Translations under genes and position numbers: made by a program
Source: Sedimentibacter acidaminivorans
Lineage (GTDB): Bacteria > Bacillota > Clostridia > Tissierellales > Sedimentibacteraceae
DNA length: 64,000 nt
NCBI RefSeq assembly: GCF_017873955.1
Contig: NZ_JAGGKS010000002.1
Span: forward strand, 62,001 to 126,000
Direction: 5' to 3'
In this document: piece after piece, positions 45,619 through 54,147 of the stretch
Layout: the number at the start of each line of letters is the position of its first letter
Position numbering within the stretch: position 1 is the stretch's first letter
Notes under the pieces: generated by a model
The model's input: the letters and a program-made list of their open reading frames with translations, nothing else
Databases searched by the model: none
Told to the model about the DNA's origin: nothing

Positions 45619-47077
45619 ATTTATAGCTGTATTCATTTATCATTTCTTGTTTACATCTCCATAATTCCCTTGATAAATCGACATAATATTGATGTGGGTT
45701 AGAAAACCTTTTAACTTCGTTCCAAAGTCTATCGACTTCTATCTTACAAAATTCTCTAATCTCATTTAAACTTGGACTTTCATATACGCATTCACCATTT
45801 AAAAATACAGGAACCTGAAGATTTTTTGCAACAAATTTAGTTAATTTTTTCTTTTTCCATACATGAATTTCATCAAATATTGTGTATGGTTTTTTATCAT
45901 TAATAACTTCATGTGCCATTGTAATCACATCTGCGATGGCATTATTAGTATTTTTATCTGATAATCTCCAAACTTTTTTATATCCCGGATTTGTAACTTT
46001 TTCCGCATTTTCAGATATTTTGATTTTAGGAATAATTACACCATCTTTTTCTACTGCAGCAAGTTTATAAACTCCTCCAAAAACAGGTTCAGATTTTGCG
46101 GTAATAAGTCTCTCCCCAACACCAAAAGAATCTACCTTAGCTCCCTGGTCAATTAAATCAGTTATTATATATTCATCTAAACTATTTGACGCAACAATTT
46201 TACAATCAGTTAAACCAGCTTCATCAAGCATTCTCCTGCACTTTTTACTAAGATATGCAATATCTCCACTATCTATTCTTACCCCACCAAGCTTTTTACC
46301 CATAGGTTCAAGGACTTCCTTGGCAGTTCTTATTGCATTAGGAATTCCACTTTTTATTACATTATATGTATCAATTAACAAGGTACAACCGTCAGGATAT
46401 TTTTCTGCATATGTTTTAAATGCACAAAATTCACTTTCAAACATTTGAATCCATGAATGAGCCATAGTTCCAAGCGCTGGCACTCCAAAAGCCTCGTCTG
46501 CAAGAGTAGTAGCAGTCCCAGCAACCCCACCAATATACGCTGCCCTAGCTCCATATATTGCTCCATCATAACCTTGACTTCTTCTTGCACCAAATTCCAT
46601 AACTGGTCTTCCTTTTGCCGCCCTAACTATTCTATTTGCCTTTGTTGCAATCAAACTTTGATGATTAATTGTTAAAAGAATCATAGTTTCTAAAAGCTGT
46701 GCCTCCAAGGCTTTAGCTTTTACAGTAACTAAAGGCTCGTTTGGGAACACTGGAGTCCCTTCTGGTATAGCATATATATCTCCTGAAAATTTGAAATTTT
46801 TAAGATATATCAAAAACTCTTCATTAAATATTTTTTTACTTTTAAGATAAGATATATCTTCATCTGTAAATTTAAGTTCTTTTATATATTGTATAACCTG
46901 GTCTAACCCCGCAACAATTACGAATCCCGCACCATCAGGGTTTTTTCTATAAAACATATCAAAATATACAACTGTATCTCCCATACCACTTGAAAAATAA
47001 CCATTTGCCATAGTTAATTCATAAAAATCCATGAGCATGGTCAAATTTCTTTTATCTAAATGACTTGGATATTTCAT
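45617..47077 (-). CDS. pncB: Nicotinate phosphoribosyltransferase
   Basis: Converts nicotinate and PRPP to nicotinate mononucleotide for NAD synthesis. The 486-residue protein starts with LTMLMDFYELTMANGYF, contains EFGARRSQGYDGAIYGARAA, IDTYNVI and GGVRIDSGD, and matches the length of the bacterial class II enzyme. ATG 47077 follows TAGGAGAATATTA. A consensus promoter precedes it. It is a single-gene unit between hyd and rnf; NAD supply is relevant to both. Confidence 0.93.
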   Translation of the reverse strand: MKYPSHLDKRNLTMLMDFYELTMANGYFSSGMGDTVVYFDMFYRKNPDGAGFVIVAGLDQVIQYIKELKFTDEDISYLKSKKIFNEEFLIYLKNFKFSGDIYAIPEGTPVFPNEPLVTVKAKALEAQLLETMILLTINHQSLIATKANRIVRAAKGRPVMEFGARRSQGYDGAIYGARAAYIGGVAGTATTLADEAFGVPALGTMAHSWIQMFESEFCAFKTYAEKYPDGCTLLIDTYNVIKSGIPNAIRTAKEVLEPMGKKLGGVRIDSGDIAYLSKKCRRMLDEAGLTDCKIVASNSLDEYIITDLIDQGAKVDSFGVGERLITAKSEPVFGGVYKLAAVEKDGVIIPKIKISENAEKVTNPGYKKVWRLSDKNTNNAIADVITMAHEVINDKKPYTIFDEIHVWKKKKLTKFVAKNLQVPVFLNGECVYESPSLNEIREFCKIEVDRLWNEVKRFSNPHQYYVDLSRELWRCKQEMINEYSYK

Positions 47078-47140
47078 TAATATTCTCCTAATAATTTATT
47101 TTATTAACCATTTTTACAAAATCAAATTCATATAAGATAT

Positions 47141-47169
47141 ATTATATTGTTAAATTGTTTTTTTGTCAA
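47141..47169 (-). promoter_or_regulatory. Consensus promoter for pncB
   Basis: TTGACA (47164-47169), 17 bases, TATAAT (47141-47146), both hexamers exactly matching sigma-A consensus. No NiaR-like operator is recognised. Confidence 0.8.
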
Positions 47170-47212
47170 AAGATATTATATGCTTTAAAATGTCCAATAT
47201 TATTATATAAAA

Positions 47213-47239
47213 AATTGAAGCTAGTTATTAGCTTCAATT
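47213..47239 (-). terminator. Terminator after the rnf operon
   Basis: AATTGAAGCT pairs with AGCTTCAATT (10 bp); minus-strand tail TTTTTTATATAATA. It lies 12 bases after the rnfB stop. Confidence 0.85.
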
Positions 47240-47250
47240 CTATTAATATA

Positions 47251-48222
47251 TTATTTCATTTCAATTGCTTTTTTTGGGCATTTTGAAGCACAAACACCAC
47301 AACCTATACATTTATCTTCGATTACCTTGTGTACACCTTTTAATTCACCTTCAATTGCATCTACAGGACATTTTTTAGCACATATTGTACATCCAATACA
47401 TTTATCATCTATAATAACTGCCTTTTTTCTATTAACTAAATCGCCAGATATAGCTTTAGTAGGACATTTTTCTGTACAAATCATACATTGTGTGCATTTT
47501 TCATAATCTATTTTTGCTATGTTATTTTCTACATGAATTGCATCAAATGGACAATTCTTTTCACAAATTTTGCAACCAATACATCCAACTTTACAAACGT
47601 CTTTTACAGCTTTTCCAAAATCTCTGTTTTCACATTCAACAATTACATCTTGATTATACGGTACCATAGAAATTATAGCTCTAGGACATACACCAATACA
47701 CTTACCACAAGATGTACACTTTTCTTTATCTATAACTGCTACTCCATCTACCATTGTTATAGCATCAAATTCACAAACTTCAAAACAAGTGCCAAAACCT
47801 AAGCAGCCTCTATCACAAGATTTATTACCACCTGCAACTGCAGCTGCAGCCTTGCAATCCTTATATCCACTGTAATCATATTTTTTAGTTGCTAAACTAT
47901 CGCAACCTTTACACATAACATGAGCAACTTTCTTTTCACCAAGCTCTGCAGTTACTCCCATAATTTCACTTAATTCTTCAACTGCTTCACTGCTACATAC
48001 TGGACATCCAGTTACTGGAGCAGTTCCATTCGCAATAGCATTTGCCATACCATCACAACCAGGAAAACCACATGCACCACAGTTTGCTCCAGGAAGTGCC
48101 TTTCTTAAATCAATAACCTTTTGGTCAACTGGCACATAGAAAACTTTAGAAGCTACTGCTAACATAACCGCTGAAAGCAATCCTAAACCGCCCAACACTA
48201 ATATTGCATATAAAATAACCAT
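47251..48222 (-). CDS. rnfB: Rnf complex subunit RnfB
   Basis: Entry subunit for ferredoxin electrons. The 323-residue protein has an N-terminal membrane helix (about 1-25), an FeS domain GANCGACGFPGCDGM, and a long tail with six more ferredoxin-type cysteine sets (CLGFGTCFEVC, CTSCGKCIGVC, CIGCKICEKNC, CTQCMICTEKC, CIGCTICAKKC, CIGCGVCASKC). The count is by eye. ATG 48222 has GGGAGGTATAGAAT. It is the last gene of the rnfCDGEAB operon. Confidence 0.95.
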   Translation of the reverse strand: MVILYAILVLGGLGLLSAVMLAVASKVFYVPVDQKVIDLRKALPGANCGACGFPGCDGMANAIANGTAPVTGCPVCSSEAVEELSEIMGVTAELGEKKVAHVMCKGCDSLATKKYDYSGYKDCKAAAAVAGGNKSCDRGCLGFGTCFEVCEFDAITMVDGVAVIDKEKCTSCGKCIGVCPRAIISMVPYNQDVIVECENRDFGKAVKDVCKVGCIGCKICEKNCPFDAIHVENNIAKIDYEKCTQCMICTEKCPTKAISGDLVNRKKAVIIDDKCIGCTICAKKCPVDAIEGELKGVHKVIEDKCIGCGVCASKCPKKAIEMK

Positions 48223-48236
48223 ATTCTATACCTCCC

Positions 48237-48812
48237 TTATATTTTCAAACCTGAAAAGCCAAGGAATGCAATAGACATTAACCCTGCTGATATTAAAGCA
48301 ATAGAAGAACCCTTTAAGCTCTCTGGTATATCAGAAGTTTCAAGCTTTTCTCTAACACCTGCAAATAAAACTATGGCAAGCAGAAATCCGGCTGATGTTG
48401 CAACTGAATTTACTATTGCTTCTACAAACGTATAGTCTTTTTGAATATTTAAAATAACTACTCCAAGTACAGCACAGTTTGTTGTAATTAATGGTAAATA
48501 AACTCCAAGTGCTTGATACAATCCTGGACTTGATTTTTTAAGAAACATTTCAACAAACTGAACCAATGCAGCTATAATTAATATAAATGCAATAGTTTGT
48601 AAATATTCAAGACCTAATTTATTTAATATAAATATTTGTACCACATATGTTATAACTGATGATAATGTTATAACGAAAATTACTGCAATACCCATTCCAG
48701 CTGCAGTTTCTATTTTTTTTGAAACCCCTAGGAATGGACATATTCCTAAGAATTGTGAAAATATAATATTATTTACTAAAAAAGCAGTAATAAATAAACT
48801 TACTAAACTCAT
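48237..48812 (-). CDS. rnfA: Rnf complex subunit RnfA
   Basis: Integral membrane subunit of 191 residues with about six hydrophobic helices; shows NNIIFSQFLGICPFLGVSK near the N-terminus and TNCAVLGVVI in the middle, the conserved RnfA/NqrE-type segments that contribute to the ion channel and a membrane Fe-S site. ATG 48812. It is 12 bases after rnfE. The complex uses ferredoxin-to-NAD electron flow to pump Na+ or H+; the ion cannot be told from sequence. Confidence 0.93.
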   Translation of the reverse strand: MSLVSLFITAFLVNNIIFSQFLGICPFLGVSKKIETAAGMGIAVIFVITLSSVITYVVQIFILNKLGLEYLQTIAFILIIAALVQFVEMFLKKSSPGLYQALGVYLPLITTNCAVLGVVILNIQKDYTFVEAIVNSVATSAGFLLAIVLFAGVREKLETSDIPESLKGSSIALISAGLMSIAFLGFSGLKI

Positions 48813-48824
48813 AATCCATACCTC

Positions 48825-49421
48825 CTAAGCTTTCTTCTTATTAGTTAAATTATTTACTAAACCTATCAATAATCCAAGTGCTATAAATGCTCCAGGTGGT
48901 AATATAATTATTAACATTGGCTCATACGCTGCTGGTAAAATTTGAAATCCTAAAATTGCACCCGAACCTAAGAATTCTCTAATTGCACCAAGTATTACTA
49001 TAGCAAATGTAAAACCAACTCCCATACCAAGACCATCAATAATTGAATCTATTACACCATTTTTAGATGCAAATGACTCTGCTCTACCAAGAATAATACA
49101 GTTAACAACTATAAGTGGTATAAAAACACCAAGTGACTGATACAATTCAAAGGTATATGCATGCATAAACATATCTATTATTGTAACAAATGTTGCAATA
49201 ACTATTATGAATGCAGGTATACGCACTTCATCAGGTATAACTTTTCTCATAAGAGAAATAACTATATTTGAACCCACTAAAACTACAGTAACTGCAACTC
49301 CCATACCTATTCCGTTTATAGCTGATGTTGTTATTGCAAGTGCAGAACACATTCCAAGCAATTGAACGAATATAGGATTGTCTTTTAATAGACCACTTTT
49401 AAATATTTTTAATTTATCCAT
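48825..49421 (-). CDS. rnfE: Rnf complex subunit RnfE
   Basis: Membrane subunit of 198 residues, paralogous to RnfA, with NPIFVQLLGMCSALAITT near the N-terminus and VNCIILGRAESFA mid-chain. Six hydrophobic helices are evident. ATG 49421 follows AGGAGGAAATT. It lies between rnfG and rnfA, in the order found in acetogens and clostridia. Confidence 0.93.
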   Translation of the reverse strand: MDKLKIFKSGLLKDNPIFVQLLGMCSALAITTSAINGIGMGVAVTVVLVGSNIVISLMRKVIPDEVRIPAFIIVIATFVTIIDMFMHAYTFELYQSLGVFIPLIVVNCIILGRAESFASKNGVIDSIIDGLGMGVGFTFAIVILGAIREFLGSGAILGFQILPAAYEPMLIIILPPGAFIALGLLIGLVNNLTNKKKA

Positions 49422-49430
49422 AATTTCCTC

Positions 49431-50027
49431 CTATTTCTTCAAAAATTGATTGTAAATATCCATTGCATTATTTACAGCACTTGTTATAGATTTAGTTGAG
49501 AATGTTGCACCTGACAATGCTACTATTTCATCATCTTTAGGGTTTGACTTAGTAACTTTTATTTCCGAATCAGTACCTTTGCCTATAAATTGACTTTGGA
49601 ATTTTAGCTCTGTTATCTTAGCGCCAAGTCCAACAGTCTCTGCATGAGCTACAACCTTCATACCTGCTATTTCCCCATCATTTGTTACTCCTAAAAAGAT
49701 CTCAACATCTCCGCCATAACCAGGAACAGTACTAAGAGTTCTAATACCATAACCTAATTCATTTCCAGAAGTATCTTTACATATACGAAGTTCAACAAAT
49801 TTTTGATTTTCAGCTTTAATTTTATCTACTAATGCTGTATCCTCTGAAAGCTCAAATGAAACTGAGCCAGGAATTACAGCTTGTGCAACCTCAGGTCCTG
49901 AACTTGCTATTTGTTCAGCTAGTTCTATTTTATCTTTTGTAATATTATTTGAGAATGCTAATACTCCTCCTGCCATTGCAGATATTAAACACAATATTAC
50001 ACCTAGTCTCACTACATTGTTTTTCAT
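49431..50027 (-). CDS. rnfG: Rnf complex subunit RnfG (FMN-binding)
   Basis: A 198-residue subunit with one N-terminal membrane helix and an extracytoplasmic FMN-binding domain. The covalent FMN site is the threonine in LSGATFSTKSI near the C-terminus, and VPGYGGDVEIFLGV is typical. Its start overlaps the rnfD stop (ATGA), implying coupled translation. GGAGGTGCTAAAA precedes the ATG. Confidence 0.94.
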   Translation of the reverse strand: MKNNVVRLGVILCLISAMAGGVLAFSNNITKDKIELAEQIASSGPEVAQAVIPGSVSFELSEDTALVDKIKAENQKFVELRICKDTSGNELGYGIRTLSTVPGYGGDVEIFLGVTNDGEIAGMKVVAHAETVGLGAKITELKFQSQFIGKGTDSEIKVTKSNPKDDEIVALSGATFSTKSITSAVNNAMDIYNQFLKK

Positions 50028-50971
50028 TTTTTAGCACCTCCAAAAAGATTAGGGCTCACATACTTATCTATTATTGGTGTTACTATATTCATAATAAGTA
50101 TTGAGTAAGATACACCTTCTGGATATCCACCAAACTTTCTAATTATCATTGTTAACACACCTGCAGATACAGCATATATTACTTTTCCTTTGTCTGTAAT
50201 TGGGCTTGTTGAATAATCAGTTGCCATGTAAAAGGCTCCTAACATAAGTCCACCCCCAAATATATGGTATAAAACTAAACTTCCACCATCAATTAAAAGT
50301 GCTAAAACAGCAACTGTTCCAATATATGCAACAGGTATAATCCATTTTATTACACCTCTATATATTAGATAAATTCCACCTATTATTAGTAATATTGCGG
50401 ATGTTTCTCCTATACAACCTGGAATTCTACCAAGAAGCATGTCCATTAATGAAGGTAACTGACCTTCAGCTGTTCCCTTTATAATTGCAAGTGGAGTTGC
50501 AGAAGTTATTGCATCTACACCATTAGCGACTGCTGGATCAACCCATCCTGACATCATACGTGTAGGCCATGATGCCATTAAAAATGCTCTTCCCGCCAAT
50601 GCAGGATTTATAAAATTAAATCCAATTCCTCCAAAAACCTGTTTTGCAATTGCAATTGCAAAAGCAGAACCCAAAACTGGTATCCACCATGGTGCTGAAG
50701 GCGGAACGTTAAAAGCTACTAACATACCTGTAACTACAGCACTTAAATCACTTATTGCTATAGGTCTTTTCATAATTTTTTGACATATTACTTCTGTTAT
50801 CATTGCTGAAGCAACAGATGCCACAACCAAAACCCCTGAATTAAATCCAAAGTAAAATATACTAGCTACAAATGCAGGTAATAATGCAATGATTACATCA
50901 AGCATTATTTTCTGAGTAGTTTCTTCGGATCTAATATGAGGTGATGATGAAGCTATCAATTTATTTTCCAT
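50024..50971 (-). CDS. rnfD: Rnf complex subunit RnfD
   Basis: Membrane subunit of 315 residues with eight or more hydrophobic helices. The covalent FMN threonine is in DAITSATPLAI, and GGIGFNFINPALAGRAFL and ATDYSTSPIT are conserved. ATG 50971 has TAGGAGGAAAAATAG. It overlaps rnfG by four bases and follows rnfC by 12. Confidence 0.95.
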   Translation of the reverse strand: MENKLIASSSPHIRSEETTQKIMLDVIIALLPAFVASIFYFGFNSGVLVVASVASAMITEVICQKIMKRPIAISDLSAVVTGMLVAFNVPPSAPWWIPVLGSAFAIAIAKQVFGGIGFNFINPALAGRAFLMASWPTRMMSGWVDPAVANGVDAITSATPLAIIKGTAEGQLPSLMDMLLGRIPGCIGETSAILLIIGGIYLIYRGVIKWIIPVAYIGTVAVLALLIDGGSLVLYHIFGGGLMLGAFYMATDYSTSPITDKGKVIYAVSAGVLTMIIRKFGGYPEGVSYSILIMNIVTPIIDKYVSPNLFGGAKK

Positions 50972-50983
50972 CTATTTTTCCTC

Positions 50984-52318
50984 CTATTTTACAGCCTTTC
51001 TTCTTTTTGCTAACACTTCTTTTTTTGCAATTCTTATTGTATCAACTAATGGTCGTTTTGCTGGACATATAAATGAACATGATCCACATTCAATACAATC
51101 TGCAGCATAATTTTTTTCTGCCTCATCAAATTGTTTTATAATTGATAATCTGCTCAATAAAAACGGCTGTAGATTAACGGGACATGCACTAACACATTTG
51201 CCACATCTAATACAATTTGAAGGCTCTTGTAAAGTTGCATCTTTTTTATTTAAAATCAATATTCCTGACGTTCCTTTGATAGCAGGTACATCAGTAGTAT
51301 ACTGAGCTATACCCATCATTGGGCCACCATTAATAATCTTTCCAGGTTCTTCTGAGAATCCTCCGCATTGTTCTATTATATCACTAAACAATGTACCTAT
51401 TCTTATATACAAGTTTTTAGGATTCTTTATAGCACTACCTGTAATTGTTGTAACTCTTTGTATTACAGGCATACCTGTTCTAAATACATTTCCTATTGTT
51501 GCTATTGTTCCAACATTATCAACTACACATCCTACATCCATAGGTAGTCCTCCTGAAGGAACCTCTCTACCTGTTATTGCATTTATAATTCTTTTTTCAT
51601 CCCCTTGAGGATATTTAGTTTCAAGAGGTGCCACCTCTATTCCATCTGCATCTTTAACTATTTTTTGCATTACTTCAATAGCATCTGGTTTGTTTTTTTC
51701 AATTGCAATATAGCACTTGTCAACTCCAACTGCTTTCATGACTGCTTTTGCTCCCATTAAAACATCTTCTGGTTTTTCAAGCATTATTCTGTGGTCAGCA
51801 GTTAAAAACGGCTCACATTCCGCACCATTTACAATAATAGTATCTATTACTTTATCCTTTGGTGGACTTAGCTTAACATGAGTAGGAAAACCAGCTCCAC
51901 CCATTCCTGTCAAACCTGCATCTTTAATTATTGCTAAAACTTCTTCCTTTGATAAATCTTCAACATTTCCTTTTGGTTTAACAGATTCATGAACTTCTAA
52001 CAACCCATCAGATTCTATGACAATACTATTTACTTTAGCCCCGCCAGTTGTCTGATGTTGCTCTATACGCTTAACTGTTCCTGATACACTCGAATGAACG
52101 GGCGCAGATACAAAAGCTTTAGATTCTCCAATTTTCTGTCCAACTTTTACTTTATCTCCAGCAACCACTAATGGTTCACATGGTGCACCTATATGTTGTG
52201 ATAATGGAATTACAACATATTTGGGCTCTACTGCATTTTCAATTGGCATACTTTGTGTTTGCTTTTTATTATGAGGAGGATGGATACCACCTTTAAATGT
52301 AAACCCTTTTGTGCTCAT
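50984..52318 (-). CDS. rnfC: Rnf complex subunit RnfC
   Basis: Peripheral subunit that reduces NAD. The protein of 444 residues begins MSTKGFTFKGGIHPPHNK, has an NADH/FMN-binding NuoF-like core (AGLTGMGGAGFPTHVKLSP; NGAECEPFLTADHR) and two C-terminal [4Fe-4S] sets (CIRCGKCVSACP, CIECGSCSFICP). The start at 52318 follows AGAGGTGATATTT; three extra codons upstream are excluded. It is the first rnf gene; a promoter lies at 52391-52419. Confidence 0.95.
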   Translation of the reverse strand: MSTKGFTFKGGIHPPHNKKQTQSMPIENAVEPKYVVIPLSQHIGAPCEPLVVAGDKVKVGQKIGESKAFVSAPVHSSVSGTVKRIEQHQTTGGAKVNSIVIESDGLLEVHESVKPKGNVEDLSKEEVLAIIKDAGLTGMGGAGFPTHVKLSPPKDKVIDTIIVNGAECEPFLTADHRIMLEKPEDVLMGAKAVMKAVGVDKCYIAIEKNKPDAIEVMQKIVKDADGIEVAPLETKYPQGDEKRIINAITGREVPSGGLPMDVGCVVDNVGTIATIGNVFRTGMPVIQRVTTITGSAIKNPKNLYIRIGTLFSDIIEQCGGFSEEPGKIINGGPMMGIAQYTTDVPAIKGTSGILILNKKDATLQEPSNCIRCGKCVSACPVNLQPFLLSRLSIIKQFDEAEKNYAADCIECGSCSFICPAKRPLVDTIRIAKKEVLAKRRKAVK

Positions 52319-52390
52319 AAATATCACCTCTTGTTTAAATTATTTAATAATGTATTAATTATATAATGAATCTTAAAATCAAACATACTG

Positions 52391-52419
52391 ATTATAACAG
52401 ATTTCAACTTATTTTTAAA
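52391..52419 (-). promoter_or_regulatory. Predicted promoter for rnfCDGEAB
   Basis: TTTAAA (52414-52419), 17 bases, TATAAT (52391-52396), 73 bases before rnfC. A weak dyad TTGATTA/TAATCAA lies upstream (about 52470-52492). Confidence 0.55.
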
Positions 52420-52503
52420 CACCTTTTTTAGTTTTTTTATAATTTTTGTTATTTTTTTCTCAATTTATTGATTAAATATATAATAATCAAATGCTTCGTT
52501 CAA

Positions 52504-53049
52504 TTAATTCTTATACAAATCATTAATATTTTCATTTACATACTCTTTTATCCACATCACTACATTGCTATCACTTATAACAACCTCACCCAAGATTTCC
52601 TTTAATTGTTGAGTACTAATTGTGAAACTATTATCATCAACTACATGGTTATAAATCAAATTACAATTCTTTAAAGAATTAACAATAACTAAAATTGTAT
52701 CTGCTATATTTCCAAGCGGTGCTCTATCTATGTTATTTCTTTCAAAGAAGCTTTCAACAATAGTTCCTACACCCAATTGTGAATTTATTTTCAAGTAGCC
52801 GTTACACCTTTCACTTGCTTCTTTTAACATGGATAAACCCAACCCTACTTTTCTAGTAGTACGTGTAGTATAAAACGGGTTGGCGACATTTTCCAGAATT
52901 TCTTTGCTCATACCTTTACCATCATCTTTTATAGTGATTTTTATACTATTATTTTTTATACTATCTTCTACTGTTATTTCAATTAATTTGGCTTCTGCTT
53001 TTACAGAATTCATAGCTATATCTAAAATATGCATAGATAATTCTTTCAT
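52504..53049 (-). CDS. HATPase-domain protein of the sensory-hydrogenase operon
   Basis: A 181-residue protein with a histidine-kinase-type ATP-binding domain but no visible dimerisation/phospho-acceptor domain. Motifs: N-box HILDIAMNSVKA (8-19), G1 DDGKGM, G2 GLGLSML. The C-terminal third (about 120-181) is unlike known kinases. Genes of this type cluster with [FeFe] hydrogenases and PHP/DRTGG genes in Clostridia. It follows the PHP gene by 60 bases, with a strong terminator between them, so expression may depend on read-through or attenuation. Its role (kinase, anti-sigma-like switch) is inferred. Confidence 0.8.
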   Translation of the reverse strand: MKELSMHILDIAMNSVKAEAKLIEITVEDSIKNNSIKITIKDDGKGMSKEILENVANPFYTTRTTRKVGLGLSMLKEASERCNGYLKINSQLGVGTIVESFFERNNIDRAPLGNIADTILVIVNSLKNCNLIYNHVVDDNSFTISTQQLKEILGEVVISDSNVVMWIKEYVNENINDLYKN

Positions 53050-53066
53050 ATAACCTCCAGACCACT

Positions 53067-53093
53067 AGAAAAAAATCGCTTTTCAGCGAATTT
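53067..53093 (-). terminator. Terminator or attenuator between the PHP gene and the HATPase gene
   Basis: TCGCT pairs with AGCGA around a TTTC loop (GAAA in the transcript), stem extended by A/T pairs; minus-strand tail is seven T. It lies 17 bases after the PHP stop and just before the HATPase gene. Confidence 0.75.
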
Positions 53094-53109
53094 CTATAAT
53101 TTTGATATA

Positions 53110-53799
53110 TTATAATTTTAGGTAGTCGTACATGCCTTTAATATCATCAAGTTCTACGCTATTTTCAGGTTCTGAAATATCAACAAGTTGATGGGCATCC
53201 GAATTTTTTAAAATGTTATAATTCCTAATTATTTTTTCATTAATACTTAATTTCTGGAAAACTTCAACGAAATTAATATTTAAGTTAAGTGGAATAAAAC
53301 CCAATACTCCCATAATACTGTTTGATTTTTTATTAATATGCGCAGGTACTGAAATCCCATGATTAATTTTAGTTATATCAAATATCTCATTGATAGTATA
53401 ACTTGTTGCATTAATCAATAGTTTATCAAGATTCCCAACTATTTTATCTTCACTATTATAAATATTTTGCTCCCCGAAAATAAGAGGATTATTTTTTATA
53501 TCAGGAAGTGAATCATATATTAGTTCCCCAAATTTTTGTGCATCGGTATATTTTCTAAAATAGCACAAGACATGAACCTCTTCTTTTGTTGTAACCTCCA
53601 ACCCTGGTATAACTTCAATTCCAAGTTTCTCACCAACAGCTCTCATTGCAGGATAATTATTTATACTATTATGATCTGTCACAGAAATAATATTAAGTCC
53701 TTTTATACACGCCATATTGACGATATTATTAGGTGTCATTTCTGTATTTCCACAAGGGGATAAATCAGAATGAATGTGCAAATCATAGTAAAATTTCAT
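53110..53799 (-). CDS. PHP-domain phosphoesterase
   Basis: A 229-residue stand-alone PHP domain, a metal-dependent phosphoesterase fold. Metal motifs are visible: DLHIHSDLSPCG (6-17), VTDHNSI, GLEVTTKEEVHVL, PAHINKKS and NSDAHQL. The substrate is unknown; related proteins hydrolyse nucleotide or sugar phosphates. Its start overlaps the DRTGG gene stop (ATGA), so it is part of the sensory-hydrogenase operon. Confidence 0.88.
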   Translation of the reverse strand: MKFYYDLHIHSDLSPCGNTEMTPNNIVNMACIKGLNIISVTDHNSINNYPAMRAVGEKLGIEVIPGLEVTTKEEVHVLCYFRKYTDAQKFGELIYDSLPDIKNNPLIFGEQNIYNSEDKIVGNLDKLLINATSYTINEIFDITKINHGISVPAHINKKSNSIMGVLGFIPLNLNINFVEVFQKLSINEKIIRNYNILKNSDAHQLVDISEPENSVELDDIKGMYDYLKL

Positions 53800-54128
53800 T
53801 TTATACCCATATTATTCAACTTACATGCAACCTGATATGCACTTTCACGCGATTTAAAAATTGGAATACCAAGTTCCCTAGCCTTTTGCAACGTATCTGC
53901 CTCAACTTCCATATTTTCTACAACGATAATACATGAAATGTCTAAAAGCTCTGCTACAGCCATTACATTTATATGTGTTTGAATTGTAATCCATATATAG
54001 TCTGCTTTAGCTTTTGACATTACTACACTTAACAAATCCCCTACATAAACTCCTTCGACTTTTATATCTTTGTCTATTTCTAATAATGATTCCAAATCTA
54101 ACTTCTTTGCTAATTCAAAATTTTTCAT
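53796..54128 (-). CDS. DRTGG-domain protein 1
   Basis: A 110-residue protein made of one DRTGG domain: VEGVYVGDLLSVVMSKAKAD, WITIQTHINVMAVAELLD, CIIVVENMEVEADTL and a C-terminal helix. DRTGG domains, such as that in phosphotransacetylase or between CBS domains in pyrophosphatases, are thought to be ligand-binding or regulatory. No catalytic residues are seen. It follows the hydrogenase-like gene by 19 bases and overlaps the PHP gene. Confidence 0.82.
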   Translation of the reverse strand: MKNFELAKKLDLESLLEIDKDIKVEGVYVGDLLSVVMSKAKADYIWITIQTHINVMAVAELLDISCIIVVENMEVEADTLQKARELGIPIFKSRESAYQVACKLNNMGIK

Positions 54129-54147
54129 TTCTCCTCCAATTAAAAAC

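Noticed and set aside
47488-47802. Long open frame on the plus strand across rnfB
   Set aside because: It is an antisense reading of cysteine-rich rnfB codons, with no ribosome site and no known protein.
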